A stretch of DNA of 64,000 nucleotides, taken from Neodiprion pinetum. Its lineage: Eukaryota; Arthropoda; Insecta; Hymenoptera; Diprionidae. The stretch is from positions 558,001 through 622,000 of the forward strand of contig NC_060234.1 of the NCBI RefSeq assembly GCF_021155775.2. The letters run 5' to 3'. Position numbers and translations under genes: made by a program. Positions 60,501 through 64,000 of the stretch are shown piece after piece. Position 1 is the first letter of the stretch; the number at the start of each line of letters is the position of its first letter. Below the pieces are notes generated by a model, which was not told the DNA's origin, made no database searches, and worked only from the letters and a program-made list of their open reading frames with translations.

Positions 60501-62176
60501 ACTCCGCTAGAATTGCTTAGAGCATTGACGAATTACGGAGTATGCCAAAACTTGGAAAATGTCAAGATTGTCCACATGCACCTCGAAGGGGAGGCTCCGT
60601 TCGCACAACCGGAAGTCGCGAGTACGTGAAACATCTTCGACGGAATATTGATTACCGAAAAACTTGTGTAGTCGTTTGTAATCGATATTATTGTTTTTTA
60701 CGTTTAAACTTATTTTCAATTTTCAGAACACTTCAGATCTATGAGCGTTTTCATGGGGGGAAACGTCAGGGCAGCGGTAAACGAGGGCAGAGCCGATAGC
60801 ATCCCCATCTTCCTTCACGAAATTCCAAAGCTCTTTATGCAAAAAATATTGCGACCAAGAGCGGCCCTCATTCACGTCAGTGCCCCGGACTCGAGGGGCT
60901 ACTGCTCGTTGGGAACAAGTGTCGATTCCGTAAGATCAGCCTTGGTTAACTCCGAGATAATAATAGGTGTGTGAAACATCAGGGTAATAATCTGTAAAGC
61001 CTTTCTTCTGCTTTACGGTAATCGATTCTTGCAGAGAGAATTTTTAGTTTTGTCAGAAAGTATCGTGTAGTTCTTGCGTACGACGAATAGACGGAGATTT
61101 TATATACTTTACATGATTCACTTCGACAGCACAAGTCAACAAGCACATGCCTAGAACATTTGGCGATGCTCTTATTCACCAAAGTCATTTTGACTACGCC
61201 GTCGAGCATCACACTCCCCTGCCGACTCACGGAGGTAAACCACCGAGCAAAGTTGAGTCTCAAATAGGCCAGCTCATAGCGGACAATCTTGTCGAGAACG
61301 GAGCAACGTTGCAGATGGGCATAGGGAGCATTCCTGATGCGGTTCTATCCGCTTTAAAGGGTCACAAAGACCTGGGAGTTCACAGTGAGATGTTCAGCGA
61401 CGGGGTCGTCGATCTTGTCAATACGGGCTGCATCACAAATAATAAAAAAGTCAGGCACCAGGGACGCATTGTCGGGTCCTTTTGCGTTGGCACCCAAAAG
61501 CTGTACGATTTTATGCACAACAATCCGTTTATCGGTTAGTTGCCACTCGGTCTATTTAATTTGTCTTAGAGGCAAAATATAAAATAGTAGTAAGTAATTG
61601 TACAATTTTCCGTTCTCGGCAGAGATGTTGGTGGTCAATTATGTCAACGACCCTCATATAGTGTCCCTGCAGCCAAAAATGACTGCCATAAATTCGTGCA
61701 TCGAGGTCGACATCACTGGGCAGGTATGTTCTGACAGTATAGGCACCAGAATGTATTCTGGATTTGGTGGACAAGTTGACTTCATACGCGGAGCTGCTAT
61801 GGGTAAGGATGGCATGGGAAAAGCCATCATAGCATTACCGTCTGTAACGAACAAAGGAGTGAGCAAAATACAACCCGTACTGAAACTAGGTGAGAAATTC
61901 TTGTCGAAATTTTTCAACTCGTGATGACGAATTCAAAAAAAAAATTACGCGACTCTGCGACGACTATTTAATGTTTATTTGTTGGTTTTAGGAGCTGGCG
62001 TGGTTACTACAAGAGCTCATGTTCGTTACGTTGTCACTGAACATGGAATAGCAAGCTTGTTTGGTAAAACGCTGCGACAGAGAGCGCATGCGCTGATAAA
62101 TATTGCACATCCCGATCATCGGGAATCTTTGGAAAAGTCGGCGTTTGAACGTTTGAAGTGCATGCCTTGTCCCTAA
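57530..62176 (+). CDS. 4-hydroxybutyrate/acetate CoA-transferase (acetyl-CoA hydrolase/transferase family)
   Basis: Moves CoA between acyl groups and acetate; animal members are mitochondrial. Exons 57530-57716, 60469-60621, 60727-60966, 61130-61534, 61623-61889 and 61992-62176 give 478 residues. The start gives a basic presequence (MAAALKRVACLTRTLTASW). Family blocks: VFAQGAAATPLELLRAL, HFRSMSVFMGGNVRAAVNEG, IHVSAPDSRGYCSLGTSVD, and LQMGIGSIPDAVLSAL. HSEMFSDGVVDL contains the expected catalytic glutamate. Later come YSGFGGQVDFIRGAAMGKDG and TTRAHVRYVVTEHGIASLFG. The first intron is 2.75 kb. Which donor acid it prefers cannot be read from sequence. Confidence 0.92.
57717..60468. other. Intron 1 of the CoA-transferase gene
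   Basis: 2.75 kb, AT-rich, with a T-run near 59643-59659. No nested gene, RNA or element is recognised. Confidence 0.4.
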
Positions 62177-63324
62177 GTCCAGACGCACCGATACACTCTG
62201 ACAGCCTAAAATAATACCTAAAAATTATGATGCTTGTTCCTTTGAAAGATAGTAAGGTTTATACGCCAGACGTGATGCAAATACGAAGGAACAGTGATTA
62301 TATTTTTTTAAAACAAATCACGTTATCCCTAGCTGAATTCTTGCTGGTATAACTCTGCTATAATGCGCCAAAATATATTTCCTTAACGATTTTAATCGTC
62401 GTGAATAAGAGAACAGCCGATCCAGACATTGAATGTTACAATCAAAAACAAAACTCCAGGTATTCCGATCTTTACATGGAAGAAACTTGGAGATATTGGA
62501 TCGTCGACTAAACCAGAAACGTACTGCGTGTCAGTCGCGATGAGATTCTAGACCTCGTTTACCATTTTATTTTTAACGCCGTACGTGGGTGCAGTTATCT
62601 ATGGATTGATAATGACGATAGAAGAAAAAAAACTATTTAAATGTCACTGTGTATAGTAATCGTATACACGGATAATAAACTAATACCAACAGGAACTTAG
62701 CCTTTTAGTCTCACGGTTGTCGCAAACTCGATCCTGAAATCATCTTGATCCTACAGTGAGGGAGAAAACAAACCAGCAAACTACTCTTTAACTGTCCGAT
62801 TGGGCGATGGTTGTATTAAAAAAATGTACATAATAAAATAAAATTTTGCCTTGCGACAAACAGTTCAGCTCAATTAGAACATTAATAAAGCGATTTCGAA
62901 AATTGTGACGAATGATTGGGATGGGAAAATAACTGTTCAAATCTAAATTTTCCGAATAGTATAGCAATCGTTTATAAATAATTTATAAAGAAATATATAT
63001 ATATATATATTTTTTTTTATCATATCGTTTCCATCATTTTTAATAACGAGATGACATTTTACCGATATGTGATTAATGAATGCTATGTGATCAAGACTGC
63101 ATTGTCCGTTTGTTGCAGCAAATTGATCAACGATATTAAGGGATAATAATGGCCCAGTTATCACGAAAAACTTAATTTACTAACACAAAGTCATAATATT
63201 ACAAATATCTTACAGTGCATCCCTACAAAGAATCAATAATAATAATCGTAACGATAGGCGAGTTGAGATCTAGGTAATGACTAATGAAAAAAAAATCAAA
63301 TAGACGACACACTCGTAGTCGTGC
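62177..63324. other. Convergent spacer between the CoA-transferase gene and TAB1
   Basis: 3' flanks of both genes. Overlapping AATAAA-like motifs near 62833-62842 could end the CoA-transferase transcript. An AT run lies near 62995-63010. No gene is seen. Confidence 0.4.
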
Positions 63325-64000
63325 TTAAAAATTGATACCCTCTGGCAAGGTTCCCTCCTCGCGTCTCTTCTCAACAGTTTTGAAATACTCTGAAAAGTCG
63401 ACGTACGGTTTGATTTTAGTATCTCTGTTCACAGGCTTTCCACCCGGTGGGTACATGTCTGAAGTGGTCGAAGTTTCAGTCGTTGATGTATCACAGTTTT
63501 GTTGATCGGACGTATTTGTTCCGCTGCTCGAATAGTAGTCATTGTCCATTCGCGATGGTACGGGCACAGTTTGCACGTCGGGATTAAACCTCACCGACTG
63601 AATAGTAGGGCTTTTTAGGACGTTGGGCAAAGGAAAGTTAAAGTTTCTCACTAACAATGTTATGTCGTCTCTTTTTCCAGTAGTCAACGTATTCTGGGAA
63701 TTGCTCATGTTGACGTCATGATGTATCCTCACTATTTTATCCACTACTGCCTGCGCCACTCCCGTCAATGTCGACTGTACCCTAAACTGGAGACAAAAAG
63801 TACTCGTGAATCCCTTTCGCTTGACCAGACTCGAACAAACATCTTCCCATTGTTCATAAACGTACCTGTTCGACGGCCATTTGGGCCAACTCTTTGTTGA
63901 CCTGATCAGTTCCGGTCGCTTCCTCCAGCGATTTGTAGAGACCTCTCGACATGAGTAGCAAAAATCTACACGAATCGTCGAGTTCTATACCACCGTGTAT
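63325..64000 (-). CDS. Tab1: TAB1, TAK1-binding protein 1 (C-terminal part)
   Basis: Adaptor with a PP2C-like pseudophosphatase fold that binds and activates the kinase TAK1 in immune and stress signalling. Two exons are in view: the window edge to 63866, and 63786-63325. The first encodes GGIELDDSCRFLLLMSRGLY, the end of the PP2C-like fold. The second continues with GVAQAVVDKIVRIHHD and DDITLLVRNFNFPLP. A Ser/Thr-rich linker leads to KPYVDFSEYFKTVEKR near the C-terminus. This matches the TAK1-binding helix of human TAB1 (PYVDFAEFYRLW), with the key aromatic residues kept. The N-terminal half lies beyond the window. Confidence 0.9.

Overview
This is insect nuclear DNA: spliced genes with mostly 60-100 bp introns, AT-rich spacers, a set of tandem divergent ionotropic receptors, and insect-type V-ATPase B, GPAT1 and MICU1. 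A hymenopteran, perhaps a sawfly-like species, is my best guess, but that is inference. I rebuilt exons by hand from GT/AG sites, reading phase and family resemblance. For every gene given an exon list the phases add up; CFAP47 is exact only for its first six exons.

Layout. 1-4.25 kb: TAF1B (Pol I factor, minus, 3' end outside the window). One of its introns contains a complete three-exon isoaspartyl peptidase/L-asparaginase on the same strand. 5.1-8.9 kb: MICU1 (plus), with a duplicated, apparently mutually exclusive exon. 9.5-10.3 kb: a small predicted secreted protein I do not recognise. 10.5-20.4 kb: CFAP47 (minus), head to head with a tektin (20.7-22.9 kb, plus); both are axonemal proteins. 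23.9-32.7 kb: three tandem ionotropic receptor genes, the first broken. 34.0-48.2 kb: mitochondrial glycerol-3-phosphate acyltransferase (minus), with about 10 kb of upstream introns carrying several small DNA transposons. 51.2-51.8 kb: a 31-bp minisatellite. 53.7-56.3 kb: V-ATPase subunit B (minus) with CLEAR-like E-boxes. 56.8 kb: tRNA-Glu(TTC). 57.5-62.2 kb: a CoA-transferase of the 4-hydroxybutyrate/acetate type (plus). 63.3 kb to the end: the 3' part of TAB1 (minus).

There is no operon logic. The clearest local relationships are the nested gene, the divergent CFAP47-tektin pair, the receptor array with a shared exon pattern, and a repeat family inserted in introns of both CFAP47 and the third receptor. 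The best leads are the nested asparaginase, the MICU1 exon pair, the CLEAR-like sites at the V-ATPase gene, the minisatellite and the hairpin elements in the GPAT introns.
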